64,000 nt of DNA, taken from Actinomycetota bacterium. Its GTDB lineage: Bacteria > Actinomycetota > Acidimicrobiia > Acidimicrobiales > MedAcidi-G1. This document shows positions 42,716 through 51,545 of this stretch, piece by piece. The stretch is taken from assembly GCA_014381745.1 (NCBI GenBank), contig JACNLA010000028.1, positions 1 to 64,000 on the forward strand. The letters run 5' to 3'. A program made the position numbers and the translations under genes. A model generated the notes under the pieces. It ran no database searches and was not told the origin of the DNA. It saw nothing but the letters and a program-made list of their open reading frames with translations. Each line of letters starts with the position of its first letter. The stretch's first letter is position 1.

Positions 42716-43282
42716 GTGGCGACGCGAGGCATAGAGTCGGCTGTGACGGTGAACGAGGGCGGTGACAGGCAGATGCAACAAGATGATGCAGTTGAACCGG
42801 AGGTGATCTCCGCACCAGTTTCTGATGCCCCACCCGACCAGACAGAGCACAGCGAGACCTCCATCGAAGAGCCGGCAAAGGTCATGCGCGTCGGCACCAT
42901 GATGCGGCAGTTGCTTGAAGAGGTCCGGGAATCAAGCCTTGATGAGGCCAGCCGGGGACGTCTCCGTGAGATCTTCGAGACATCGGTAACCGAGCTCGGC
43001 TCAGCGCTGTCTGAAGAACTGAACGGGGAGTTGGACCGGCTTATCGGCCCCTTCGACGCAGGTGGTACCCCCAGTTCCGATGAGTTGCGGGTGGCGCAGG
43101 CCCAGCTGGTGGGCTGGCTGGAAGGCCTCATACAGGGGATCCAGGCCACGCTCTTCGCCCAGCAGATGGCGGCCCAACAGCAGTTGGCCGGGATGCGGCG
43201 CGGCCAGCTTGGCCCTGGCGGACAGCCAGAGCCATCACCCCACGGCCCCGGAGGCGAACCCAGACCGGGTACGTATCTCTAG
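42716..43282 (+). CDS. bpa: Bacterial proteasome activator Bpa (PafE)
   Basis: A 188-residue protein whose core (VMRVGTMMRQLLEEVRESSL, then LREIFETSVTEL, AQAQLVGWLEGLIQGIQATL and FAQQMAAQQQLAGMRRG) matches Bpa/PafE, the ATP-independent activator that forms a ring and opens the 20S proteasome. The C-terminal docking motif, GQYL in mycobacteria, is GTYL here; the penultimate tyrosine and final leucine are kept. The first 50 residues are acidic and disordered. The start may be GTG 42716 (touching the previous stop) or ATG 42773. Confidence 0.9.
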   Translation: MATRGIESAVTVNEGGDRQMQQDDAVEPEVISAPVSDAPPDQTEHSETSIEEPAKVMRVGTMMRQLLEEVRESSLDEASRGRLREIFETSVTELGSALSEELNGELDRLIGPFDAGGTPSSDELRVAQAQLVGWLEGLIQGIQATLFAQQMAAQQQLAGMRRGQLGPGGQPEPSPHGPGGEPRPGTYL

Positions 43283-43342
43283 TGGGCACTGTGTTCGATT
43301 ACCCGGATCCGGGATGCCCCGGGTGTCCGTCGCCGGTGTGAG

Positions 43343-46300
43343 GTGAGCGCCGACTTCACACACCTCCACGTCCACACGGAGTTCTCCATGCTGGACGGAG
43401 CATCCAGAGTCGACGAGTTGGTGGCCGCCGCCGCCGCCGACGGCCAGACAGCGCTGGGGATCACCGATCACGGGAACATGTACGGGGTTCTGGACTTCTA
43501 CAGGGCATGTCGATCACAGGGAATCAAGCCGATCATCGGGACCGAGGCCTACATGGCCCACGAAACCCGAACGGAGCGACCTTCACGACGAGGCCGGGTG
43601 GACGACTCCGGTGGTGAGACCGAGGGTGGGCGCAAGCTCATGTACCACCTCACCCTCCTGGCTGAGAACGACACCGGCTACAAGAACCTCATTCAGGTGG
43701 CGAGCCGTGCATTCATGGAGGGCTATTACTACAAGCCCCGCGTGGACTGGGAGGTCCTCTCGGATCACAGTGAGGGGCTCATCGCCACCACAGGTTGTCT
43801 GGGAGGGCACGTGCTTCAGTCGCTGCTGCGCGACAACTACGACGAGGCTCTCGCAAAGGCAGGTCGCCTGCAGGAGATCTTCGGTCGCGACAACCTGTTC
43901 GTGGAGCTCCAGGATCAGGGGATACCTGAACAGCATCGGACCAACCCGCAGCTGGTTCAGATCGCCCGTGCGATAAATGCACCCCTCCTCGCCACCAACG
44001 ACAGCCACTACACCCACCAGGACGACGCTGTCGCCCACGATGCCCTGCTCTGTGTCCAGACGGGATCACTTGTGAGCGATCCGGACCGGTTCCGATTCAG
44101 CGGAGACCAGCACTATCTGAAGAGCGCCCATGAGATGCGCAGCCTCTTCAGCGAGTTGCCAGACGCATGTGACAACACCCTCTGGATTGCCGAACGGGCG
44201 AACGTCGAGATCGAGTTCGGGAACCCGCAGCTTCCCGACTTCCCGATTCCCGAGGAGTTCGACGACCACGACGCCTATCTGGAACACCTCACCTTCGACG
44301 GAGCACGCCGGCGCTGGGGAAATGACCTACCGGACGCAGTGGTGGAGCGGCTGGCATTCGAGCTCACAACAATCAGGGACATGGGCTTCTCCTCATACTT
44401 CCTGATCACATGGGATCTGATCAGATACGCCAGAGAGCGGGATATCAGGGTCGGTCCGGGTCGTGGCAGTGCCACCGGCTGCGCCGTCGCCTACTGCCTC
44501 TGGATCACCGACCTGGACCCAATCCGCTACGACCTGCTCTTTGAACGCTTCCTGAACCCCAGTCGAAGCTCGATGCCAGATATCGACATGGACTTCGATT
44601 CAAGACACCGCGATGAGCTGATCAGGTATGCGGCCGAGAAATACGGTCGGGACCACGTGGCACAAATCGTCACGTTCTCCCAGATCAAGGCCAGGGCCGC
44701 CGTGCGTGACGCAGCGCGGGTGCTGGGGTATCCGTACGCAGTGGGGGACAAGATCGCCAAGGCCATGCCGCCTCTGGTGATGGGCCGGGACACCCCCCTT
44801 GCGGCATGTCTGGAGGAGACCGAGAAGCACAGGGACGGCTACAAAATGGCAGCCGATCTGAGAGAGATGTGCGCCACTGACTCCGATGTGAGAGCCGTGG
44901 TGGACGTGGCAAAGGGTCTCGAGGGTCTACGCCGACAGGACGGCATTCACGCTGCTGCCGTGGTGATCACCAAGGAACCCTTAACCGAATACCTGCCTAT
45001 CCAGCGCAAGCCCGAATCAGGACAGGACCCCAAGGATGCGCCCGTCGTAACCCAGTACGAGATGCATGGCGTCGAGGACCTCGGCCTTCTCAAGATGGAC
45101 TTTCTGGGCCTCCGGAACCTTGACGTCATTACCGACACGCTGCTCCTGATCAAGCGCACACAGGGAACTGACGTCGACATCGACTCGGTGGACCTCGAGG
45201 ATGCCCTCACCTACGACCTTCTCTCACGAGGCGACTCGGTTGGAGTGTTCCAGCTTGAGTCAGGCCCGATGCGCTCCCTGATGCGGTCCCTGGCACCGTC
45301 CAGCTTCGACGATGTGGCAGCGCTGGTCGGCCTCTACCGCCCCGGACCCATGGCGGCCAACATGCACAACGACTACGCCGACCGCAAGAACGGCCGGCAG
45401 GCGGTCTCGTACATACACCCCGACGCCGAGGAGATTCTCGCCGACACCTACGGGTTGATGGTCTACCAGGAGTCCGTAATGCGGGTGGCCCAGAAGTTCG
45501 CCGGCTACTCGCTTGCCCAGGCCGACAACCTCCGCAAGGCCTGCGGAAAGAAAATTCGCGAGATGATGCAACAGGAGCGCGATGGTTTCATCAGAGGCTG
45601 CGAGGAGACCGGCTACGGGAGCGCCCTCGGCGAGGAACTGTTCGACATCATCGAACAGTTTGCCGACTACGCCTTCAACAAGAGCCACGCCTACGGCTAC
45701 GGCCTCATCGCATATCAGATTGCCTACCTGAAGGCTCACTATCCGGTCGAGTACATGGCTGCGCTCCTGACAAGCGTCAAGTCAAACCTCGACAAGGCCG
45801 GCGTATACCTCAACGAGTGCCGCATCCTCGGAATTGAGGTGGTCGTGCCCGACATCAACCAGGCCCGGTCCGACTTCAACCCTGTCCCCAGCGATTCCGC
45901 CGCCGGCGACCTCGGACAGATTGTCTTTGGCCTGTCCGCAGTACGCAACGTGGGAGCTGGGCTCGTTGAGTTGCTGGAGGCTGAGAGGGACGAGTCCGGC
46001 CCCTTCGTGGACTTCTATGACTTCGTGGAGCGCTGCGACATGACCGTGTTGAACAAGCGGACCGTCGAGTCTCTCATCAAGGCTGGGGCGTTCGACAGCC
46101 TGGGCCATCCCCGACAGGGACTGCTTCACGTCCACGAGCAGGTCATCGACCACACGCTTGCAAGACGACGGGAGCATGACATGGGGGTCATGTCCCTCTT
46201 CGGGGAGAACGAAGGAGGTCCGGCGTTTGATGAACGGGCCGAGATCGCTGACACCGAGTTCGACAAGTCGACGCGTCTGGCGTTTGAGAAAGAGATGCTC

Positions 46301-46885
46301 GGCCTCTACGTGTCCGACCACCCACTGCGTGGCTATGAGGGCGCGCTGCGGCGGCGCACCGACACGAGCATCGCTGAGCTCCGGGAAGCCGAGGACGGCA
46401 TGTTCAGGACCGTTGGTGGCGTGGTGACGAACCTGAACAAGAAGTGGACCCGGCGCGGTGACCTGATGGCGGTCTTCCAACTGGAGGACCTGGAGGGCTC
46501 CATCGAGGTGATGGTGTTTCCAAAGACCATGACCGAACACGGCCACAAGCTCGATGACGACGTCGTCGTCCTGCTGAAGGGGCGCCTCGACACCCGAGAG
46601 GATGAACCCAAACTGATCTGCATGGAGGTAGAGGTCTTTGACACCTCCATGATCGGCGTGTCCAGGCCGGTACGAGTGAAGTTGCCGCTGGAACAGGTCA
46701 GCGAGAAAACCATCGGCGAGCTGAAGACCGTCCTGTCGACACACCCAGGAGATTCCGAGGTCTTCTTGCACCTCGGCGACAACGACGTCGTGCGCCTCCC
46801 TCCAGAGTTCTCGGTGGATCCGTCAAACGGCCTCCTTGCTGAGATTCGAGTGCTTTTGGGTGCCGATTCGGTTCTGACCATCTGA
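43343..46885 (+). CDS. dnaE: DNA polymerase III alpha subunit
   Basis: A 1180-residue replicative polymerase (DnaE1 type). The PHP domain starts HLHVHTEFSMLDGA. The polymerase catalytic aspartates are in PDIDMDFD (D413 and D415), following GRGSATGCAVAY, and a third lies further on. RRQDGIHAAAVVI and DYADRKNGRQ follow, then a helix-hairpin-helix region and an OB domain near the C-terminus (GGVVTNLNKKWTRRGDLMAV). Length fits the family. GTG start, 60 bases after bpa. Confidence 0.96.
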   Translation: MSADFTHLHVHTEFSMLDGASRVDELVAAAAADGQTALGITDHGNMYGVLDFYRACRSQGIKPIIGTEAYMAHETRTERPSRRGRVDDSGGETEGGRKLMYHLTLLAENDTGYKNLIQVASRAFMEGYYYKPRVDWEVLSDHSEGLIATTGCLGGHVLQSLLRDNYDEALAKAGRLQEIFGRDNLFVELQDQGIPEQHRTNPQLVQIARAINAPLLATNDSHYTHQDDAVAHDALLCVQTGSLVSDPDRFRFSGDQHYLKSAHEMRSLFSELPDACDNTLWIAERANVEIEFGNPQLPDFPIPEEFDDHDAYLEHLTFDGARRRWGNDLPDAVVERLAFELTTIRDMGFSSYFLITWDLIRYARERDIRVGPGRGSATGCAVAYCLWITDLDPIRYDLLFERFLNPSRSSMPDIDMDFDSRHRDELIRYAAEKYGRDHVAQIVTFSQIKARAAVRDAARVLGYPYAVGDKIAKAMPPLVMGRDTPLAACLEETEKHRDGYKMAADLREMCATDSDVRAVVDVAKGLEGLRRQDGIHAAAVVITKEPLTEYLPIQRKPESGQDPKDAPVVTQYEMHGVEDLGLLKMDFLGLRNLDVITDTLLLIKRTQGTDVDIDSVDLEDALTYDLLSRGDSVGVFQLESGPMRSLMRSLAPSSFDDVAALVGLYRPGPMAANMHNDYADRKNGRQAVSYIHPDAEEILADTYGLMVYQESVMRVAQKFAGYSLAQADNLRKACGKKIREMMQQERDGFIRGCEETGYGSALGEELFDIIEQFADYAFNKSHAYGYGLIAYQIAYLKAHYPVEYMAALLTSVKSNLDKAGVYLNECRILGIEVVVPDINQARSDFNPVPSDSAAGDLGQIVFGLSAVRNVGAGLVELLEAERDESGPFVDFYDFVERCDMTVLNKRTVESLIKAGAFDSLGHPRQGLLHVHEQVIDHTLARRREHDMGVMSLFGENEGGPAFDERAEIADTEFDKSTRLAFEKEMLGLYVSDHPLRGYEGALRRRTDTSIAELREAEDGMFRTVGGVVTNLNKKWTRRGDLMAVFQLEDLEGSIEVMVFPKTMTEHGHKLDDDVVVLLKGRLDTREDEPKLICMEVEVFDTSMIGVSRPVRVKLPLEQVSEKTIGELKTVLSTHPGDSEVFLHLGDNDVVRLPPEFSVDPSNGLLAEIRVLLGADSVLTI

Positions 46886-46957
46886 GAAGACGACGCCCTT
46901 GATCCCGGCAGGGTTGGGATAGCGGCGGTGCTCCGGCAGGATGGAGGGGCGTACGGC

Positions 46958-46987
46958 TTGCAAATCTGGTCGAACGTCCGCTGTAAT
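46958..46987 (+). promoter_or_regulatory. Putative promoter of the gene at 47050
   Basis: ttgcaa (46958-46963) and tgtaat (46982-46987) with an 18-base spacer, in the 164-base gap after dnaE. Confidence 0.45.
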
Positions 46988-47049
46988 TGCCGGTGTAAGC
47001 CTGTTGTTCAGCCAAGCAGAGTCGTCCGCAAACAAGGGGTCGGAAGTCG

Positions 47050-47718
47050 ATGGCAATCGAGGTTGAGACCAAGGATTGCACGATGCTCGGTGATGCCGAG
47101 ATCGAGGAGATGGCGGATCTCTCTGCCGATGGGCCGAACTGTTTCGGAATCGGGCTGTTGTCGAAACAGACCGAGGAGTGGGTTCTCGTAACCACGGCCC
47201 GCGAGGGCGGACACCTGAAGGGCTTCTCCTTTTGCACCCTCGAGCGCATTGGTGGGACGCCCAGCGTGATCATCGGCATTGCATCCATACGCCGCACCAG
47301 CAGACGCGACACCGTGCTTCGGGCTGTAATGGCTGAGCAACTGCGCCGGGCTGCCTTGGCCTTTCCCGACGAGGACGTGGTTATCGGCGCACGCTTCAAC
47401 GATCCATCTGGGTTCGAGGCCTACCGCACCCTCGTCGATGTCGTTCCCCGACCCGGCCACAAGGCTGCCGGCGAGGAGCGCGCATGGGGACGCCGGTTCG
47501 TAAAGCGGTTCGGAATGTCGTCGCTCTCCTACAACGAGCGCACCTTTACCGCTCCCGGAAGTGATGGCCAACCCTGCGTGTTCGACCACGCCAGCCTCAC
47601 TCCTGAAAAGACAGACCCCGATGTCGCCGACTTCTTCAAGGGGCTCGACCACGGACGCGGTGACGTTTTGGTTGCCTGCGGCTGGGCGATGGCCGAGGGG
47701 CTCGAGAAGCTCCTCTGA
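47050..47718 (+). CDS. Conserved hypothetical protein, possibly GNAT-like
   Basis: A 222-residue soluble protein. The central part (VLVTTAREGGHLKGFSFCTL, IIGIASIRRTSRRDTVLRAVMAEQLRRAAL, then VIGARFNDPSGFEAYRTL) resembles an acetyltransferase fold in its strand-helix order, but I see no clear acetyl-CoA loop. The C-terminal 60 residues are separate and acidic. Function unknown. It probably has its own promoter and is followed after 26 bases by the nitroreductase. Confidence 0.75.
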   Translation: MAIEVETKDCTMLGDAEIEEMADLSADGPNCFGIGLLSKQTEEWVLVTTAREGGHLKGFSFCTLERIGGTPSVIIGIASIRRTSRRDTVLRAVMAEQLRRAALAFPDEDVVIGARFNDPSGFEAYRTLVDVVPRPGHKAAGEERAWGRRFVKRFGMSSLSYNERTFTAPGSDGQPCVFDHASLTPEKTDPDVADFFKGLDHGRGDVLVACGWAMAEGLEKLL

Positions 47719-47744
47719 GTCGAGCCGTCAGACGGGTCGGCGAC

Positions 47745-48350
47745 GTGTCGGTTTCCGAAGTCCTGGCGGCGCGGAGAACCTGCCGCTCCTTCGCCCCGGA
47801 GCCACTGGCCGATTGGTTGCTCGACGAGCTCGTCGACAAGGCCAGACGGACGCCGACGGCCGGAAACTGTCAGGGAGTGGAGTTCCTGATACTTGAGGGA
47901 ACCGATCAGGTGACCTCGTTTTGGGACACAACCCTGCCATCCGACAGGCGAGGTGGGTTTCCATGGCCCGGTCTCCTGTCGGCACCGGCCCTGGTGGTTC
48001 CCTTCGGCCTTCCAGAGGTGTACCTGAAGCGCTACAGCGAAAACGACAAGGTCGCCAGCGGCATGGGTGGAGACAAAGCCGACTGGGCCGTTCCCTACTG
48101 GCTCACCGATGCGGCGTTTTCGATGATGGCGTTACAACTGTTGGTCGTGGAGCAGGGCCTGGGGTGCTGTTTCTTCGGCTTGTTCGACAACGAAGCGGCG
48201 GTTCGGCAGAGGTTTGGTGTGCCAGATACCGCCCGCTCTCCGGGGGTGCTCGCAATCGGCCATCCCGACGAGGCTGCGTTGCGCCCGAGCAGGTCCTCGA
48301 GCCGGGTCCGCAGCCCCCTTGCGACCGTGGCCCATCGGGGTAACTGGTAG
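47745..48350 (+). CDS. Nitroreductase-family oxidoreductase
   Basis: A 201-residue flavoprotein of the nitroreductase fold. RRTCRSFAPEPLADWLLDELVD is the FMN-phosphate region, APTAGN-like TPTAGNCQGVEFLIL follows, and GLGCCFFGLFDNEAAVRQRFG is the second flavin-contact region. The C-terminus is basic. The substrate is unknown. GTG start; 26 bases after the hypothetical gene. Confidence 0.85.
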   Translation: MSVSEVLAARRTCRSFAPEPLADWLLDELVDKARRTPTAGNCQGVEFLILEGTDQVTSFWDTTLPSDRRGGFPWPGLLSAPALVVPFGLPEVYLKRYSENDKVASGMGGDKADWAVPYWLTDAAFSMMALQLLVVEQGLGCCFFGLFDNEAAVRQRFGVPDTARSPGVLAIGHPDEAALRPSRSSSRVRSPLATVAHRGNW

Positions 48351-48433
48351 GCCCGATTCTTGACGTCGGATGGGCCACGGTTAGGGTCCAGTCGAGTCTC
48401 GCCAAGCCAGCCAACAGCCGACACGGAGCAGCG

Positions 48434-48835
48434 ATGCCAACCCCTAAGCAGGTGCCAATAGTCGAGTACCTGCGGGTCGGAAGCCGCCCGTATCTGAGGG
48501 CGCAGGAGTGCGGCGGCTGCGGTGCCCGATACTTCGACCGTCGTAACGCCTGTGCAAAGTGCGGCAAGGCCGACTTCGTGAACGCACGGGTGTCAAACCA
48601 TGGGGTGTTGCGCTCGTTCAGCATCGTGCACAGGGCAGCGCCGGGGATACCGGTGCCCTACGTGTCGGCACTGGTGGAGACCGACGATGGCACAACGGTG
48701 CGATCCAACCTGATCGACTGTCCCGCCGACCCCGAACACGTGAGCCTTGGCATGAAGGTACGCCTGGCCACGTACGTGGCAGGGACCGACGACGCCGGAA
48801 CAGAGTGCGTGGCCTTCGGATACAGGCCGGCCTGA
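48434..48835 (+). CDS. Zinc-ribbon/OB-fold (DUF35) acyl-CoA-associated protein
   Basis: A 133-residue DUF35 protein. A rubredoxin-like zinc ribbon binds through CGGCGARYFDRRNACAKCG (two CxxC pairs), followed by an OB domain (VLRSFSIVHRAAPGIPVPYV). DUF35 proteins pair with thiolase-like enzymes in acyl-CoA or sterol metabolism and help channel or bind acyl-CoA. It lies 36 bases before the thiolase gene, which supports such a pair. RBS-like ggagcagcg upstream. Confidence 0.88.
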   Translation: MPTPKQVPIVEYLRVGSRPYLRAQECGGCGARYFDRRNACAKCGKADFVNARVSNHGVLRSFSIVHRAAPGIPVPYVSALVETDDGTTVRSNLIDCPADPEHVSLGMKVRLATYVAGTDDAGTECVAFGYRPA

Positions 48836-48871
48836 ACAGAAGCTTCAAACCCTCAGCGAAAGGACGATTCC

Positions 48872-50074
48872 ATGTCAGGTGACTCAGTCTGGGTGCTAGG
48901 AACCAGCATGACGAGGTTCGGGCGCTACCCCGACCTGGATGCGGTGGACCTCGCGGCCAGGGTCTGCCTCGAGGCCTTCGCGGACGGTGAGGTAACGGTC
49001 CACGACATGGACGTGATGGCTGCAGGGACCCTCTTCCAGGCCAGCACCAGCATGGGCCAGCGGATACAGAAGCAGATCGGCCAGACCGGGATACCGGTGT
49101 TCAACGTCACCAACGCGTGTGCTACCGGCGCTACGGCCATCCGGGCCGTTTACCTGTCGATCAAGGCGGGGGAGGCATCGATGGGCCTGGCGGTCGGCGT
49201 CGAGCAGATGGGCAAGATGGGCCTGCTGGCCGGCGGTTCCAAGGAGGAGGCCAACGTCTACGAGCCTTCGGGTCGCTACGGGGCGGTCACCTCCATCGAC
49301 GGTGTTCTGGGCACGGCAACCATGCCGGGCGTGTTCGCCCAGGCCGGGATGGCCTACGCCTATGAGAACGACGGTGTCGGCTTCAAGCAGTTCGCCAAGG
49401 TCGCCTACAAGAACCACCTCCACTCCACGCTGAACCCTCTGGCCCAGTACCAGAAGGAGTTTTCGCTGGAGGAGATCATGGGGTCGCCGGTCCAGAGCTA
49501 CCCCAACACGCTTCTGATGTGCTGCCCGACAGGCGACGGGGCGGCTGCTGCGGTTCTGGTGTCCGAGGAGCGTCTGCGTTCGATGCCGAAGCGGGTTCAG
49601 AAGAGGGCGGTCAAGATCGCCGCGTCAGTGCTCACGTCGGATCCATGGGTGGAGAGCGGTCAGGTCCAGCCCGATGTAAATACCCTCACCCGCAACGCCG
49701 CCAGCCAGGCCTACGAGAAGGCAGGCATCGGCCCCGAGGACCTGGATCTTGTGGAGTTGCACGACTGCTTCGCCACGGCCGAGCTGATCCACTACGACAA
49801 CCTGGGTCTGTGTGAGCCGGGCGGGGCTGGCGATTTCATCGACTCGGGCGCACCGTTTCGAGACGGGACCACACCGGTAAACGTCTCAGGCGGGCTCATC
49901 TCCAAGGGTCACCCGATCGGGGCGACCGGTGTGGCAAACGTGTTCGAGGTGACTACCCACCTGCGTGGCGAGGCGGGGGACCGTCAGATCAAGGGTGCCA
50001 AGGTCGGCCTTGCACATGTGATCGGCCTGGGCTCATCGTGCGGGATCCATATCCTGGAGAAGGCTGCCGCCTAG
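48872..50074 (+). CDS. Thiolase-family protein (SCP-x/lipid-transfer type)
   Basis: A 400-residue thiolase superfamily protein. The nucleophile cysteine is in VTNACATGATAIRA (residue near 88). ELHDCFATAELIHYD and the C-terminal SGGLISKGHPIGATG carry the catalytic His residues, and GLGSSCGIHIL near the end replaces the CxGGG of biosynthetic thiolases. This is the pattern of thiolases that act with DUF35 partners in side-chain or acyl-CoA cleavage or retro-aldol reactions. The true substrate is unknown. aaagga upstream. Confidence 0.9.
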   Translation: MSGDSVWVLGTSMTRFGRYPDLDAVDLAARVCLEAFADGEVTVHDMDVMAAGTLFQASTSMGQRIQKQIGQTGIPVFNVTNACATGATAIRAVYLSIKAGEASMGLAVGVEQMGKMGLLAGGSKEEANVYEPSGRYGAVTSIDGVLGTATMPGVFAQAGMAYAYENDGVGFKQFAKVAYKNHLHSTLNPLAQYQKEFSLEEIMGSPVQSYPNTLLMCCPTGDGAAAAVLVSEERLRSMPKRVQKRAVKIAASVLTSDPWVESGQVQPDVNTLTRNAASQAYEKAGIGPEDLDLVELHDCFATAELIHYDNLGLCEPGGAGDFIDSGAPFRDGTTPVNVSGGLISKGHPIGATGVANVFEVTTHLRGEAGDRQIKGAKVGLAHVIGLGSSCGIHILEKAAA

Positions 50075-50298
50075 TCAGGCCGTCGGAGTCCCGAACGGGT
50101 GGAACGTCGACGGTGACCGCCCGAGGAACGCCCCATTGATGCTCGGATCCCTATGGCGATTGCGGTGATGATGCTTCCCGCCACCGGGATGATCAGAAAG
50201 GCCAAGTCCCGCTGAGAGTTGGCGGCAGCCCGGGGGGCAATCGAAGCTGACCCCCCGGTTCGATCAGCCGTGGTCGTGGCAGAGGCTTCCGTTCCCGG
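50071..50298 (-). pseudogene. Possible membrane-anchor remnant with no start codon
   Basis: An open frame of 75 codons with no ATG, and no plausible GTG or TTG start before the membrane segment, bounded upstream by a stop at 50299-50301. The product would be a Thr/Ala/Ser-rich stretch, a strong membrane helix (LAFLIIPVAGSIITAIAIGI) and an Arg-rich tail, exactly the C-terminus of a surface protein. Its TAG shares ctag with the convergent thiolase stop. It may be a decayed gene end or a chance frame. Confidence 0.3.
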
Positions 50299-50315
50299 TC
50301 ACCGGTCTGAACGGT

Positions 50316-50489
50316 TTAGACGTCGGTGATGCCGGCCTGGATTGCAGCGACGACATCGTCGGGCACTGAGTCCATGCCGTGGACATCGGCTGCGTGGGCG
50401 GCTGCTGCCGCCATCACGTCTTCAACCGTCTCGCCCAGCACCACGCCGTCACAACCCGGAACCACGCTTCCACACGCAAACTGCTTCAT
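50316..50489 (-). CDS. DUF1059-family small protein (first copy)
   Basis: A 57-residue protein matching the DUF1059 family: MKQFACGSVVPGCDGVVLGE, with cysteines at 6 and 13, and AAAHAADVHGMD with two histidines five apart. The four residues could bind a metal (inference). The function of the family is unknown. The ATG at 50489 is preceded by a perfect aggagg at 6 bases; an upstream ATG at 50507 is therefore less likely. A paralogue lies just upstream. Confidence 0.88.
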   Translation of the reverse strand: MKQFACGSVVPGCDGVVLGETVEDVMAAAAAHAADVHGMDSVPDDVVAAIQAGITDV

Positions 50490-50545
50490 AATCGACCTCC
50501 TGGTCATTGGGCTCCGTTCACCGATAGGTGGACGGGCGATCGACC

Positions 50546-50719
50546 TCAGGTTGGCCGCACCATGGCCCGGGCGTCCTCATCTGAGAGGTCCATGTCGTGG
50601 ACCCCTCTGGCGTGAGTGCGGGCAGCAGCGACAACCGCCTCCGCATTCACCCCCCGCAGAACTGTTCCGCACGGGCACTCGATGCTCTGGCCAACCGGTT
50701 CGTCGTTCACGTGTGGCAT
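50546..50719 (-). CDS. DUF1059-like small protein (second copy)
   Basis: A 57-residue frame, ATG 50719 to TGA 50546. It matches the neighbouring DUF1059 protein in length and pattern: a cysteine pair (CPCG, C15/C17) in place of C6/C13, then AVVAAARTHARGVHDMD against AAAAAHAADVHGMD, with both histidines kept. It is short and easily missed. It lies 56 bases upstream of the first copy and 36 bases from the divergent SARP gene, so the two form a small operon. Confidence 0.8.
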   Translation of the reverse strand: MPHVNDEPVGQSIECPCGTVLRGVNAEAVVAAARTHARGVHDMDLSDEDARAMVRPT

Positions 50720-50755
50720 CCTCGCGGGCGTTGGTTGGTAAATGATTGGTGACGC

Positions 50756-51538
50756 ATGGGCAAGGCAATGACAGATAGGACAGGGGTCACGGCCCGTTTC
50801 TATCTGACCGGTGGCCTGAGGGTGGAGGGCCCGTCGGGAAACTTCCTTGGCGGCGACCTGCCCGGACCCCAGGGACGTCTGGCCCTCGTGGTTCTCTTAT
50901 TGGAGCGCGGACCGGTCTCGCGCGACCGGCTCGCTGAGATGCTGTGGGACGGATCTCCACCGTCAAAGTGGAAGGGCGCCCTTGCATCGGTGGTCAGCAA
51001 GGTTCGGGCATGCCTGTCCGAAGTCGGTCTCGAGGGGACGTCGGTCCTTGCATCTGACGCCGGGACCTACGTGCTTCGCCTGCCGGGAGATGTATGGGTG
51101 GATGTTGAGGATGCCATGGAACGGCTTGACAGAGCCGAGGGTTCCTTGCGTCGCGGCGACGTAGATGTCGCATTGACGGACGCCACCGTTGCCTCGGCCA
51201 TCTTGCGTCGTCAACTGCTACCGGGATTGTGGAGCACGTGGATAGTGGATCGACGCCAGGAACTGGCTGAGGCCCACTACCGCTGCTCATCGGTACTGGC
51301 ACAGGCGTGGCTGGCCAGGAGCGACCCGGGCCAGGCAGCGGTGCATGCCGAAACGCTGGTTGAGTTGGACCCGCTTCGTGAGATGGGTCACCGACTGTTG
51401 ATCGAGGCCGAGTGCTCAAGGGGTGACCGTGGAGCTGCCATGCGGGCACTGCGCCACTGCGAGGATGTGTTGGCCGAGGAACTAGGGGTAGGGCCTTCAC
51501 CGGAGACCGTTGCCCTGGGTGCCAGCATCAGCGGCTGA
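50756..51538 (+). CDS. SARP-type (BTAD-domain) transcriptional regulator
   Basis: A 260-residue regulator. Residues about 14-105 form an OmpR-like winged helix (FYLTGGLRVEGPSG, RLALVVLLLERGPVSRDRLAEMLW, GALASVVSKVRACLSE, GTYVLRLPGDVWVDV). Residues 110-255 form a bacterial transcriptional-activation domain made of TPR-like helices. This is the compact SARP layout of Actinobacteria, often near the genes it controls. It is divergent from the DUF1059 pair and shares a 36-base promoter region with it. The start could be ATG 50756 or 50768. Confidence 0.88.
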   Translation: MGKAMTDRTGVTARFYLTGGLRVEGPSGNFLGGDLPGPQGRLALVVLLLERGPVSRDRLAEMLWDGSPPSKWKGALASVVSKVRACLSEVGLEGTSVLASDAGTYVLRLPGDVWVDVEDAMERLDRAEGSLRRGDVDVALTDATVASAILRRQLLPGLWSTWIVDRRQELAEAHYRCSSVLAQAWLARSDPGQAAVHAETLVELDPLREMGHRLLIEAECSRGDRGAAMRALRHCEDVLAEELGVGPSPETVALGASISG

Positions 51539-51545
51539 TGCCGCC

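Noticed and set aside
45782-46771. A 329-codon minus-strand frame opposite dnaE
   Set aside because: Antisense to conserved polymerase sequence with no recognisable motif.
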